A stretch of 64,000 bases of DNA from Paracoccus chinensis (GTDB taxonomy: Bacteria > Pseudomonadota > Alphaproteobacteria > Rhodobacterales > Rhodobacteraceae): assembly GCF_900102885.1 (NCBI RefSeq), contig NZ_FNGE01000008.1, positions 124,001 through 188,000 of the forward strand. Direction: 5' to 3'. Position numbers and translations under genes: made by a program. A model generated the notes under the pieces. The model did not search any database, was not told the DNA's origin, and saw only the letters and a list, made by a program, of their open reading frames with translations. Positions 18,595 to 28,243 of the stretch are shown here, one piece after another. Each line of letters opens with the position of its first letter. The first letter of the stretch is position 1.

Positions 18595-19020
18595 ATGACC
18601 ACCCACGGCAGCGGCCCCAGCCGCTTTTTCGACGACATGTCCCGGCTGATGACCAACGCGATGGGCGTCGCTCAAGGCGCGAAAAGCGAGGCGGAGACGG
18701 CCATGAAGGGCTGGGTGGACCGCTGGCTGGCCGAGCGCAACCTGGTCACCCGCGAGGAATTCGAGGTCGTGCGCGAGATGGCGATCAAGGCCCGCAGCGA
18801 GAATGCCGAGCTGCGCGCGATGATCGCGGAGATGACTAGTGGGGCGCAGTCGGGCCGGACCCAGGGGAATGACAGCGGATCGGAGCCCCCCCATGTTACC
18901 GAGGCTGAGGCGCCAGCCACGGACATGACCCCTCCCGATCTGGGCGACACCGGCACGCATGCCGGCGCCAGCGAGGCCGAGGCGCCCGCGACCGACATGG
19001 ACGCCGGCAACAAGGCCTGA
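18595..19020 (+). CDS. UbiK-like accessory factor (BMFP domain protein)
   Basis: 141 residues. The first 85 or so match the UbiK/YqiC (BMFP) family: SRFFDDMSRLMTNAMG, an amphipathic helix, then a coiled coil around LVTREEFEVVREMA and NAELRAMI. UbiK helps the aerobic ubiquinone-synthesis complex assemble. The C-terminal 55 residues are acidic, probably disordered, and contain the same nine residues (EAEAPATDM) twice, 24 residues apart. It is divergent from lgt and convergent with a DUF6476 gene. Confidence 0.8.
   Translation: MTTHGSGPSRFFDDMSRLMTNAMGVAQGAKSEAETAMKGWVDRWLAERNLVTREEFEVVREMAIKARSENAELRAMIAEMTSGAQSGRTQGNDSGSEPPHVTEAEAPATDMTPPDLGDTGTHAGASEAEAPATDMDAGNKA
18901..18999 (+). repeat. 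In-frame duplicated EAEAPATDM segment
   Basis: Two 27-base copies at 18901-18927 and 18973-18999 encode the identical nonapeptide, with differences only at third positions. They lie 72 bases apart in the UbiK-like tail. Confidence 0.8.
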
Positions 19021-19026
19021 CCTGCC

Positions 19027-19045
19027 GCGCCCCTGCGCGGGGCGC
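19027..19045. terminator. Hairpin between convergent UbiK-like and DUF6476 genes
   Basis: A perfect 7-base stem (19027-19033 with 19039-19045) and a 5-base loop fill the 25-base space between the two stops, so it may serve both strands. No U-tract is present. Confidence 0.5.
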
Positions 19046-19354
19046 CTACTGGCCGGGCAGGACCCTCTGCCTCAGCGCGCCCGAGCGATCATAAAGCAGG
19101 ATCTCGCCCGCGTCCGTGACCACCACGGTCCAGTCGCGGGCGAAGGTGACCGCGGCGGCGCCCGTCCCCCCGGGCAGCACCAGCCCGGGCGGCAGTTCCG
19201 GCAGGGGCGGTTGCGCCAGCCTGACCCACAGGATCGCGACCACCGCAACCATCCCCAGGCCCATCACAACGGCCAGCCCTGTCACCAGCCGGCGCAGCCA
19301 CGCGAGTTCGGGCACTTCCGCATCCGGCTTCCCTGCCCTATCATCCCGCGCCAT
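19046..19354 (-). CDS. DUF6476-like small membrane protein
   Basis: 102 residues with one transmembrane helix (about residues 20-44, LVTGLAVVMGLGMVAVVAIL) and a C-terminal domain containing AAVTFARDWTVVVTDAGEILLYDR. This matches short conserved Rhodobacterales membrane proteins grouped as DUF6476. Its start codon overlaps that of divergent rluD within one CATG, so there is no intergenic space. Its function is unknown. Confidence 0.7.
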   Translation of the reverse strand: MARDDRAGKPDAEVPELAWLRRLVTGLAVVMGLGMVAVVAILWVRLAQPPLPELPPGLVLPGGTGAAAVTFARDWTVVVTDAGEILLYDRSGALRQRVLPGQ

Positions 19355-20408
19355 GCCCGACCTCGTCCTGACCCTTCCGGCCGACCTCGCTGCGGCCGAC
19401 GCCTCGCGGCTTGATAAGGCGCTGGCCGAAGCCGCGCCAGACTCCGCGGCCCTGTCCCGCTCGCGCATCGCCAGGCTGATCGCGGCGGGTGCGATCCGCG
19501 GCCCGAACGGCCCCGTCACCGACGGCAAGGCCCGCGCCCTGCCCGGCGACTACGTCGTCACGCTTGGAGAGCCCGAGCCGATCGACGCCCGCCCCGAGAG
19601 CATCCCGCTGAACGTGGTCCACGAGGATGACAGCCTGATCGTCATCGACAAGCCTGCGGGCATGGTCGTCCATCCCGCACCCGGCTCGCCCTCGGGGACG
19701 CTGGTGAACGCGCTTCTGGCCCATTGCGCGGGCAGCCTGTCGGGGATCGGCGGCGCGGCGCGGCCGGGGATCGTCCACCGGATCGACAAGGACACCTCGG
19801 GCCTGCTGGTGGTCGCCAAGACGGACCTCGCGCACCAGGCGCTGGCGCGGCAGTTCGAGGACCACTCGGCCGCCCGCCGCTACCTGGCGCTGGCGCACGG
19901 GACCATCGACCCGGCCGACCCGCGCCTGCGCGGCCTGCCGGGCGTCACCTTCGAGCCGGGCAACGTGCTGAAGATCGCCACCCTGCTGGGCCGCCACCCG
20001 ACCGACCGCCAGCGTCAGGCCGTCAGCCTCAAGCAGGGCCGCCATGCCGTCACCCGCGCGACCATGCTGGAAAGCTTCGGCACGCCCCCCGCCGCGATGC
20101 TGGTCGAATGCCGGCTGGAAACCGGGCGCACCCACCAGATCCGCGTGCATCTGGCCCATTGCGGGCTGGGGCTGATCGGAGACCCGGTCTATGGCGGCGC
20201 GCGGCGCGCCTCGGCCCGGGCGCTGGGCGATGCGGCAGAGGCCGTCGCCGCCTTTCCGCGTCAGGCGCTGCACGCGGCGCACCTGGGCTTCGCCCATCCG
20301 GTGGACGGGCGCTGGCTCGCATTTGATAGTGAATTACCCGCCGACATGCAGGCCCTGCTGGCGGCCCTGCGGGGAACCCCGGCGGTTGACGCGACGTTCG
20401 CTGAGTAA
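19353..20408 (+). CDS. rluD: 23S rRNA pseudouridine synthase, RluD/RluA family
   Basis: 351 residues: an N-terminal S4-like RNA-binding domain to about residue 75, then the RluA catalytic domain. The catalytic Asp is in VHRIDKDTSGLLV, and RTHQIRVHLAHCGLGLIGDPVYG is represented by its RTHQIRVHL core. It precedes rpoH by 31 bases, an order typical of alphaproteobacteria. RluD modifies helix 69 of 23S rRNA; other RluA-type targets cannot be excluded. Confidence 0.92.
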   Translation: MPDLVLTLPADLAAADASRLDKALAEAAPDSAALSRSRIARLIAAGAIRGPNGPVTDGKARALPGDYVVTLGEPEPIDARPESIPLNVVHEDDSLIVIDKPAGMVVHPAPGSPSGTLVNALLAHCAGSLSGIGGAARPGIVHRIDKDTSGLLVVAKTDLAHQALARQFEDHSAARRYLALAHGTIDPADPRLRGLPGVTFEPGNVLKIATLLGRHPTDRQRQAVSLKQGRHAVTRATMLESFGTPPAAMLVECRLETGRTHQIRVHLAHCGLGLIGDPVYGGARRASARALGDAAEAVAAFPRQALHAAHLGFAHPVDGRWLAFDSELPADMQALLAALRGTPAVDATFAE

Positions 20409-20439
20409 TCTCGCCAGAGTCGCTGCACAGGAAAGGACA

Positions 20440-21342
20440 ATGGCAAATTTCGACAAGCTTCCCGCGCCCAGCCCCGAGCAGGGCCTCAACCGCTACCTGC
20501 AGGAGATCCGCAAGTTCCCCCTGCTGGAACCGGAAGAGGAATACATGCTCGCCAAGGCCTGGGTCGATCACCAGGACGCCGAGGCCGCGCACAAGCTGGT
20601 GACCTCGCACCTGCGGCTGGCCGCCAAGATCGCCATGGGCTACCGCGGCTATGGCCTGCCCCAGGCCGAGGTGATTTCCGAGGCCAACGTCGGGCTGATG
20701 CAGGCCGTCAAGCGCTTCGATCCCGAGAAGGGCTTCCGTCTGGCCACCTATGCGATGTGGTGGATCCGCGCCTCGATTCAGGAATACATCCTGCGGTCCT
20801 GGAGCCTGGTGAAGATGGGCACCACCTCGGCCCAGAAGAAGCTGTTCTTCAACCTGCGCAAGGCCAAGGCCAAGCTGGGCGCGCTGGAAGAAGGCGACCT
20901 GCGCCCGGAAAACGTCCGCCAGATCGCCAACGACCTGAACGTGACCGAGCAGGAAGTGATCGAGATGAACCGCCGCCTCTCGGGCGGGGACGCATCCCTG
21001 AACGCGACCGTGGGGTCGGGCGAGGGCGAGTCGACCGCGCAGTGGCAGGACTGGCTGGAGGACACGAACGCCGACCAGGCCAGCCAGTATGCCGAAGAGG
21101 ACGAACTGGACACCCGCCGCTCGATGCTGGCCGCCGCGATGGATGTGCTGAACGAGCGCGAGCGCGATATCCTGACCGAGCGCCGCTTGCGCGACGATCC
21201 CGTGACGCTCGAGGCGCTGTCTGAACGCTATGGCGTCTCGCGCGAGCGCATCCGCCAGATCGAGGTCCGCGCCTTCGAGAAGCTGCAGGAGCGGATGCGC
21301 CGCTTGGCCAGCGAACGCGGCATCGAGATCGGCGCTGCCTGA
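20440..21342 (+). CDS. rpoH: Heat-shock sigma factor RpoH (sigma-32)
   Basis: 300-residue alternative sigma factor that directs RNA polymerase to heat-shock promoters. Region 1.2/2 (NRYLQEIRKFPLLEPEEE), region 2.4 (GFRLATYAMWWIRASIQEYIL) in its core elements, the RpoH box QKKLFFNLR, and the region 4 helix-turn-helix (LEALSERYGVSRERIRQIE) are all visible. AAAGGA at 20432-20437 supports ATG 20440. Alphaproteobacteria often carry two rpoH genes; the N-terminus here looks RpoHI-like. An internal promoter within rluD is likely but not identified. Confidence 0.95.
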   Translation: MANFDKLPAPSPEQGLNRYLQEIRKFPLLEPEEEYMLAKAWVDHQDAEAAHKLVTSHLRLAAKIAMGYRGYGLPQAEVISEANVGLMQAVKRFDPEKGFRLATYAMWWIRASIQEYILRSWSLVKMGTTSAQKKLFFNLRKAKAKLGALEEGDLRPENVRQIANDLNVTEQEVIEMNRRLSGGDASLNATVGSGEGESTAQWQDWLEDTNADQASQYAEEDELDTRRSMLAAAMDVLNERERDILTERRLRDDPVTLEALSERYGVSRERIRQIEVRAFEKLQERMRRLASERGIEIGAA

Positions 21343-21377
21343 GGGGCGACTGCAGGTTCTGCACTTGCCGGGTATCT

Positions 21378-21488
21378 GCTGCTCAACTGGTTTCTGCCGT
21401 CACGCCGCTGAACCTTGAGCAGATGCCCGCGATCTTCGCCCCTCGCCGTGCCGAGCAGGACAGGATGCGCGACACATTGACCCTCTAG
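21378..21488 (+). pseudogene. Decayed partial copy of the gene at 21963
   Basis: In one frame this stretch reads VSAVTPLNLEQMPAIFAP, then RRAEQDRMRDTLTL and a stop, which parallels LPAVTRLNPGQMPAIFAP and GDAEQDE..DDTLMV in the next gene. At DNA level 21421-21460 matches 22147-22186 at 35 of 40 positions. Only about 35 codons survive and there is no start, so this is a relic of a tandem duplication or rearrangement. Confidence 0.72.
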
Positions 21489-21962
21489 GCAATCGCATAA
21501 GTGCATTCTGTCACGGCCCCAACCGCTCCGGCTCAGGGCAAATTCGGAGCGCTGGTCTGCCCTTCATCTTCAGGGCTCTAACTGGGGCGCAAGGCCCTGA
21601 CGAGAGAAAAGCACTCCATCGCACTTGTTGGAGGCAAGACAGTGGCCAAGGTCTGCGCTGTCTGAAGGAAATGCAGTGAAGATGCCCGGATCAACTCCGG
21701 GCGTCTTACGCGAGTTGGTGCGTGAAACCTCTCGCCCAGCCCGTACTCCTCGCATCATGTTCATTCGTCCGCCCGGGTGACAACCGCCACGCTTCCCGGA
21801 ATGGGGAAGGCTGTCCACTGACCAATTCTGCCCCTTCATGGTCCTTTGTCGCGCCGGGTCTGGACGTAGTGCGATGAATCGGCACATTCTTGCCGAGAAG
21901 CCGGGGCGGTCGCCTTGTCCCGGGCAAGGCTGGCGCAACCACACGGAAGGGCTTCCGCGATC
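21489..21962. other. Gene-poor stretch downstream of rpoH
   Basis: About 470 bases with no supportable gene; the frames here lack domain signals. It contains several inverted repeats, the strongest at 21679-21707. It may hold a small RNA, terminators, or debris from the rearrangement that left the relic at 21378-21488. Confidence 0.4.
21679..21707. other. Strong 12-base-pair hairpin in the non-coding gap
   Basis: Bases 21679-21690 pair with 21696-21707 (11 Watson-Crick pairs and one G-U) around the loop TCAAC. It could be a terminator stem or part of a small RNA. There is no U-run directly after it on the plus strand. Confidence 0.45.
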
Positions 21963-22985
21963 GTGACGGCACTGACGCAGTTCCAGCGGCTCGAGGCGAC
22001 CGGTGTGTGGCGGCCCCACCCTTCCGAGCGGTTGCGCGACGTCATCGTGTCCTTCGGTGATGCCACGCTGATTCTGCGCGACCCCCGCTCCGAGGAGCCG
22101 CTATCCCACTGGTCCCTGCCCGCCGTGACCCGCCTGAACCCCGGCCAGATGCCCGCGATCTTCGCGCCGGGCGATGCCGAGCAGGATGAGGTGGTCGAGA
22201 TCGACGACACGCTGATGGTCCAGGCGATCGAGCGCGTCCATTCCGCCATTGCCGCCAGCCGCCCCCGTCCCGGCCGCCTGCGCGGCGCGCTGGTCTGGAC
22301 GATGGTGGGCGCCGCGGTGATTGCCGGTGCGGTCTGGCTGCCCGATACGGTGATCGCCCATGCCGCGCGGATCGCGCCGCCCGCGCAAAGGACGGCTGTC
22401 GGGCTGTCGATCCTGGCGGACATGCGGCAGGCGACCGGCGCCCCCTGCGACCGTGCCTCGGGCGCGGCCGTGCTGGATCGGCTGTCAGCACGCCTGCTGG
22501 GGCCGGACGGCAGGATTGTGGTGCTGCCCGCGACAATGCGGGGCGCGCGTCCCCTGCCCGGCCGCATCGTCGTGATCGGTGATGACATGATTGCGGGCGA
22601 GCCCGGCCCGCAGGTGGCTGCCGGGCATGTGCTTGCGGCCGATCTCGCTGCGGCCCAGTCGGACCCGCTGCTCGAGGTGCTGCAGAAGGCGGGGCTGCCG
22701 GCGGCGGTGTCGATGCTGACCTCGGGGGAACTGAAAGCCCGTGCCGTCGCTGGTCAGGGAACGGCCCTGCTGCTGCGCCCCGCCCCGCGGCCCGCGGATG
22801 ACGTGCTGCTGGACCGCATGCGCGAGGCGGGCGTGCCCAGTGCGCCCTATGCCCGCTCGCTCGACCCCAGCGGCGAGACGGTCCTTGCCCTGATTGAGGC
22901 CGACCCCTTTCGCGCCGCCGATCCGCCCGAGCCGCTGATGTCCGAAGGCGAGTGGGTGCAGTTGCAGCAGATCTGCGCGCGCTGA
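21963..22985 (+). CDS. Conserved single-pass membrane protein, unknown function
   Basis: 340 residues, no named domain recognised. Residues 1 to about 110 form a soluble N-terminal part (VIVSFGDATLILRDPRSEEPLSHW, in pieces, and QMPAIFAPGDAEQDEVVEIDD). One transmembrane helix follows (LVWTMVGAAVIAGAVWLPDTVI, about residues 105-126), then a large C-terminal domain ending in an LMSEGEWVQLQQIC segment, which suggests envelope location. The GTG at 21963 is chosen because GGAAGGG lies 11 bases before it and the longer frame adds an unlikely 16 residues. A decayed copy of residues 50-90 lies upstream. Confidence 0.7.
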   Translation: MTALTQFQRLEATGVWRPHPSERLRDVIVSFGDATLILRDPRSEEPLSHWSLPAVTRLNPGQMPAIFAPGDAEQDEVVEIDDTLMVQAIERVHSAIAASRPRPGRLRGALVWTMVGAAVIAGAVWLPDTVIAHAARIAPPAQRTAVGLSILADMRQATGAPCDRASGAAVLDRLSARLLGPDGRIVVLPATMRGARPLPGRIVVIGDDMIAGEPGPQVAAGHVLAADLAAAQSDPLLEVLQKAGLPAAVSMLTSGELKARAVAGQGTALLLRPAPRPADDVLLDRMREAGVPSAPYARSLDPSGETVLALIEADPFRAADPPEPLMSEGEWVQLQQICAR

Positions 22986-23268
22986 AAACCCTTGCCCGCA
23001 CCACCGACGCGCTCCCGCGACGATGACACGGCGTCTGCCGCTGCCAGTGGCTTGTGCCATCGCCTCGGGTCCGCTCCAGCGCCTCGGCTCTTACTGGTGC
23101 TGTCAGCTCAGCCCTGTGGCTTGAGAGAATTTCCAAGCACAGAAGCCTCAACCCTATCACCTTCAGGCTTAGCCCCCTACAAGGAACTGGCCAGATGTGA
23201 GGCGAGGGTGAGACTGCCGCCTCTGCAGGCATTGACCCGACACGGTGTCAGCCGACCTCCTGCTCGAC

Positions 23269-24369
23269 CTATCTGCGAGCACGGAGGTCGCGGTAGCCTG
23301 CGCGGCGCAGCCTCTCGATCATCCGCACAATCGCCTCCCGGCCATCGAGCGGGCCCACCATGACCAACTCGGCCCCGCCCTCCTTTCCCCGGACCACCGG
23401 CACGCCCATCCGGGCAAGCGTGCCTGCGGCCGCTTGCGCCTGTCCTGCCTTGCGGAACGATCCGACCTGAACGAAGCGCGCCCCCGGCGGGATCATCCGC
23501 ATGTCGTCCGGCGGCAGAGCCTTCGCGGACGCGCCAGCCCGACTTGCCCCGGAGCCCCCGCTGGCCGCGACCTTGGCCTTCTGCTTCTTGGCACCCGCGT
23601 TCGGGGGGCCCCCCTTTGTTCCACCGGTCTCCGCAGCACTCCTGCCCGCCTCGCCGTTTCCCTTACGTCCAGGCGAGACACGGGCAAGCGAGGCAAGCGA
23701 CGTCGTACCCCCGCAAAGACCCAGGCTGGCGCCATCCTGCGCGGATCCGTCGCCGCCGATCAGCGCGCAAAGCCTGTCGATGCGCCCCGGACCGGCCATC
23801 TCTCGGGAAAGCGCCGGCGCCTGCGTGACCATCGCACCGATCTGCAGCGGATCGGGGGGCGCCTCGCCTTGCGGTGCCTGCGGAATGCCCAGGGCGCCAG
23901 GGTCCGGGTTGCCCGACCCTTCCCTTGCTTTGCGCGGAGGGTTGCCTTCGGCCAGCTCCGCAGCCTGAAGATTGGGGATAATGGCCTGCGTCAGTTCGCG
24001 CTCGATGCGGGCAGCGCGTGGCAGTTCGGGCTCGGGAAACAGCGCCGGTTCGCTGTCCGGGCCGGTGCGTCGGGCGGACAGCGTGGGTGGATAGCCGCAG
24101 ACTGCCGCACCGTCGCGGTCGATGCGTCCGCGCCACCCCCTATCGGTCCGGACGAAGACGCAGCCCGCCGAATCGATGTACTGGCCCGCGGTGAAGTCGG
24201 GTGGCGGCATTTCCGCCGGTCGCAGCGCCGGAGACAGCTCGCTGGCCGGAACCTCGATGCGGCGCATCCCCTCGCCCGGCTGGCCGGCATTCGCCGGGAC
24301 CGCCACGTTCGCCAATGCGGCAAGAGCGGCCACGGCCGCCAGCAGCAGCGAAAACCCCGAGATCCCCAT
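23269..24369 (-). CDS. Exported SPOR-domain protein
   Basis: 366 residues. An N-terminal signal peptide (about residues 1-28, ending ANVAVPANAG) is followed by a domain with CVFVRTDRGWRGRIDRDGAAVCGYPP, then a long low-complexity linker rich in Gly, Ala and Lys, and a C-terminal SPOR domain (FVQVGSFRKAGQAQAAAGTLA ... LVMVGPLDGREA). SPOR domains bind denuded septal peptidoglycan, so a role at the division site or in the cell wall is likely. AAGGGG supports the start at 24369. It lies downstream of upp on the same strand. Confidence 0.85.
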   Translation of the reverse strand: MGISGFSLLLAAVAALAALANVAVPANAGQPGEGMRRIEVPASELSPALRPAEMPPPDFTAGQYIDSAGCVFVRTDRGWRGRIDRDGAAVCGYPPTLSARRTGPDSEPALFPEPELPRAARIERELTQAIIPNLQAAELAEGNPPRKAREGSGNPDPGALGIPQAPQGEAPPDPLQIGAMVTQAPALSREMAGPGRIDRLCALIGGDGSAQDGASLGLCGGTTSLASLARVSPGRKGNGEAGRSAAETGGTKGGPPNAGAKKQKAKVAASGGSGASRAGASAKALPPDDMRMIPPGARFVQVGSFRKAGQAQAAAGTLARMGVPVVRGKEGGAELVMVGPLDGREAIVRMIERLRRAGYRDLRARR

Positions 24370-24444
24370 CGCCGGCCCCTTCGATTCGGTTCTTTCCGGG
24401 GTCGGGTCTACAGGGCCGGGCACTAAGTCCCGGTTAATGCAGGC

Positions 24445-25083
24445 TCACTTCGTGCCGAACATCCGGTCGCCCGCATCCCCCAAACCCGGCACGATATAGC
24501 CATGATCGTCCAGCTTCTCGTCCAGCGAGGCGGTGTAGACGGCCACGTCGGGATGGGACTCCTGCATCCGCGCCACGCCCTCGGGCGCGGCCAGAAGACA
24601 GAGGAAACAGATGTTGCGCGCGCCGCCCGCCTTGAGAAGGTCGATCGCCGCGACCGCGCTGTTGCCCGTGGCCAGCATCGGGTCCACGACGATGACCATG
24701 CGGGCGTCCAGGTCGTTGGGCACCTTGGCGTAATATTGCACCGGCTGCAGCGTGTCCGGGTCGCGGTAAAGCCCGAGGAATCCTACCCGTGCCGCCGGGA
24801 TCAGTTCCAAAATCCCGTCCAGCAGGCCGTTACCCGCCCGCAGGATCGAGATCAGCGCGAGCTTCTTTCCTTCCAGCACCGGCGCGTCCATCTCGCACTG
24901 GGGGGTCTGGATGCGGACCGTGGTCAGCTCCAGATCGCGGGTGACCTCATAGGCCAGAAGCAGGCTGATCTCGCGCAGGAGGCGGCGGAAGCTGTTGGTC
25001 GAGGTCGTGTGCTTCCGCATGATCGTCAGCTTGTGCTGCACCAGCGGGTGATCGACGATCGTGAGGTTCGGAAACTGGGTCAT
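24445..25083 (-). CDS. upp: Uracil phosphoribosyltransferase
   Basis: 212 residues, salvaging uracil to UMP with PRPP. The N-terminal [27 protein letters not shown], the PRPP loop [12 protein letters not shown] and the C-terminal [13 protein letters not shown] are diagnostic. ATG 25083 gives the usual length; ATG 25131 would add 16 non-conserved residues. No strong ribosome site precedes either. It follows cdd, so cytidine deamination and uracil salvage are probably one operon. Confidence 0.95.
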   Translation of the reverse strand: MTQFPNLTIVDHPLVQHKLTIMRKHTTSTNSFRRLLREISLLLAYEVTRDLELTTVRIQTPQCEMDAPVLEGKKLALISILRAGNGLLDGILELIPAARVGFLGLYRDPDTLQPVQYYAKVPNDLDARMVIVVDPMLATGNSAVAAIDLLKAGGARNICFLCLLAAPEGVARMQESHPDVAVYTASLDEKLDDHGYIVPGLGDAGDRMFGTK

Positions 25084-25215
25084 CGGAGGTCCGGAGTTCA
25101 GGGGCGGTTCAGTCTTTGGAAGGAATTTCATGCGATGACCATGGGGCAGTAGCCGAATCGACAGGCAGGAGGATGCAGAAAAATCAGCTCGCGCCCCGTC
25201 CGCCTTTGTCCGCCC

Positions 25216-25602
25216 TCAACCCATGTGGCCAACCTCGAAGCGGCCGGGCAGCAGCTCGGCCACGGTCGTCGCCAGGGTCTCGCCATCCACCGTCGCCAGC
25301 AGGACGGGGGTTTCGCCGCGGGCGAACTCGGCCAGCTTCTGGCGGCAGCCGCCGCAGGGGGGCGTCGGGCGGGCGCTGCCGGCGATCACGCAGACCTCGG
25401 TGATCTCGGTCTCGCCCGCGGCGACCATGGCGGCGATGGCGCCGGCCTCGGCGCAGGTGCCCTCGGGATAGGCCACGTTCTCGACGTTGCAGCCGGTATA
25501 GATCGCGCCCGAGGCGCCGCGCACCGCCGCGCCGACCTTGAAGCCGGAATAAGGGGCATAGGCGGCCTCTCGCACGCGGCGGGCGGCGTCGATCAGGGAC
25601 AT
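25216..25602 (-). CDS. cdd: Cytidine deaminase
   Basis: 128-residue zinc enzyme that converts cytidine or deoxycytidine to uridine. The active site is present as GCNVENVAYPEGTCAEAGAI (Cys-Ala-Glu) and PCGGCRQKLAEF (the two zinc cysteines). The start at 25602 is supported by GAAGG just upstream and by family length. It precedes upp on the minus strand by 132 bases, consistent with a pyrimidine salvage operon. Confidence 0.94.
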   Translation of the reverse strand: MSLIDAARRVREAAYAPYSGFKVGAAVRGASGAIYTGCNVENVAYPEGTCAEAGAIAAMVAAGETEITEVCVIAGSARPTPPCGGCRQKLAEFARGETPVLLATVDGETLATTVAELLPGRFEVGHMG

Positions 25603-25697
25603 GGGGCACCTTCGGGCAGTTTGCGGCATCATCCGCCCCGCGGCGGACCTGCGCAACCCCGCGCTTTTCGCCAGGCGCAAAGCCATGGGCGCAGCGC

Positions 25698-25726
25698 TTG
25701 TGACGCCGCGTCGCCACGACTAGGAC
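25698..25726 (+). promoter_or_regulatory. Candidate promoter for maeB
   Basis: TTGTGA at 25698-25703 and TAGGAC at 25721-25726 are 17 bases apart, giving a leader of about 20 bases before the ATG at 25754. The -10 element is imperfect. Confidence 0.35.
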
Positions 25727-25753
25727 GAAAGGACGAGCTTACGGAGGCAGGGC

Positions 25754-28036
<2,283 letters not shown>

Positions 28037-28063
28037 GGCGATTCGCCCCAGCAGGCGAGGTGT

Positions 28064-28122
28064 TTTGCAAAGACCGGCGGGCCTTGCCTGGCCCGCCGCA
28101 AAGCCCGCCGGAAGTTTGCAAA
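28064..28122 (+). promoter_or_regulatory. Pair of TTTGCAAA motifs upstream of prpE
   Basis: The 8-base palindrome TTTGCAAA occurs at 28064-28071 and 28115-28122 in the maeB-prpE spacer, with a GCAAA half-site at 28098-28102. TTTGCAAA is the recognition core reported for PccR/ScfR (RamB-like) regulators of propionyl-CoA metabolism in Rhodobacter. There the copies are 4 bases apart; here they are 43 bases apart. Confidence 0.55.
28075..28098 (+). terminator. Terminator-like hairpin after maeB
   Basis: A perfect 9-base G+C stem (28075-28083 with 28090-28098) and the loop TTGCCT begin 38 bases after the maeB stop. There is no U-tract. It overlaps the region between the two TTTGCAAA sites. Confidence 0.5.
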
Positions 28123-28182
28123 GCCCAAGGCCCTTCGCCTGAGGCAATCCGCCACATGGACGGGGCGTTCCGGCCAATACTG

Positions 28183-28212
28183 TTGATTTGCCCGTGCCCT
28201 CGCCTCTAGGGC
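28183..28212 (+). promoter_or_regulatory. Possible promoter for prpE
   Basis: TTGATT at 28183-28188 and TAGGGC at 28207-28212 are 18 bases apart, 32 bases before the prpE ATG. The -10 match is weak, as expected for an activator-dependent promoter. The distal TTTGCAAA site lies about 60 bases upstream of the -35. Confidence 0.3.
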
Positions 28213-28243
28213 TTATGGAGGACGTCGAGGGGGAGAGACGGGC

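Noticed and set aside
20386-20411. TTGACG and TAATCT as an rpoH promoter
   Set aside because: The spacer is only 14 bases, too short for a sigma-70 promoter.
21570-22019. 149-codon minus-strand frame in the gap after rpoH
   Set aside because: No domain, poor start context, and it runs antisense into the supported gene at 21963.
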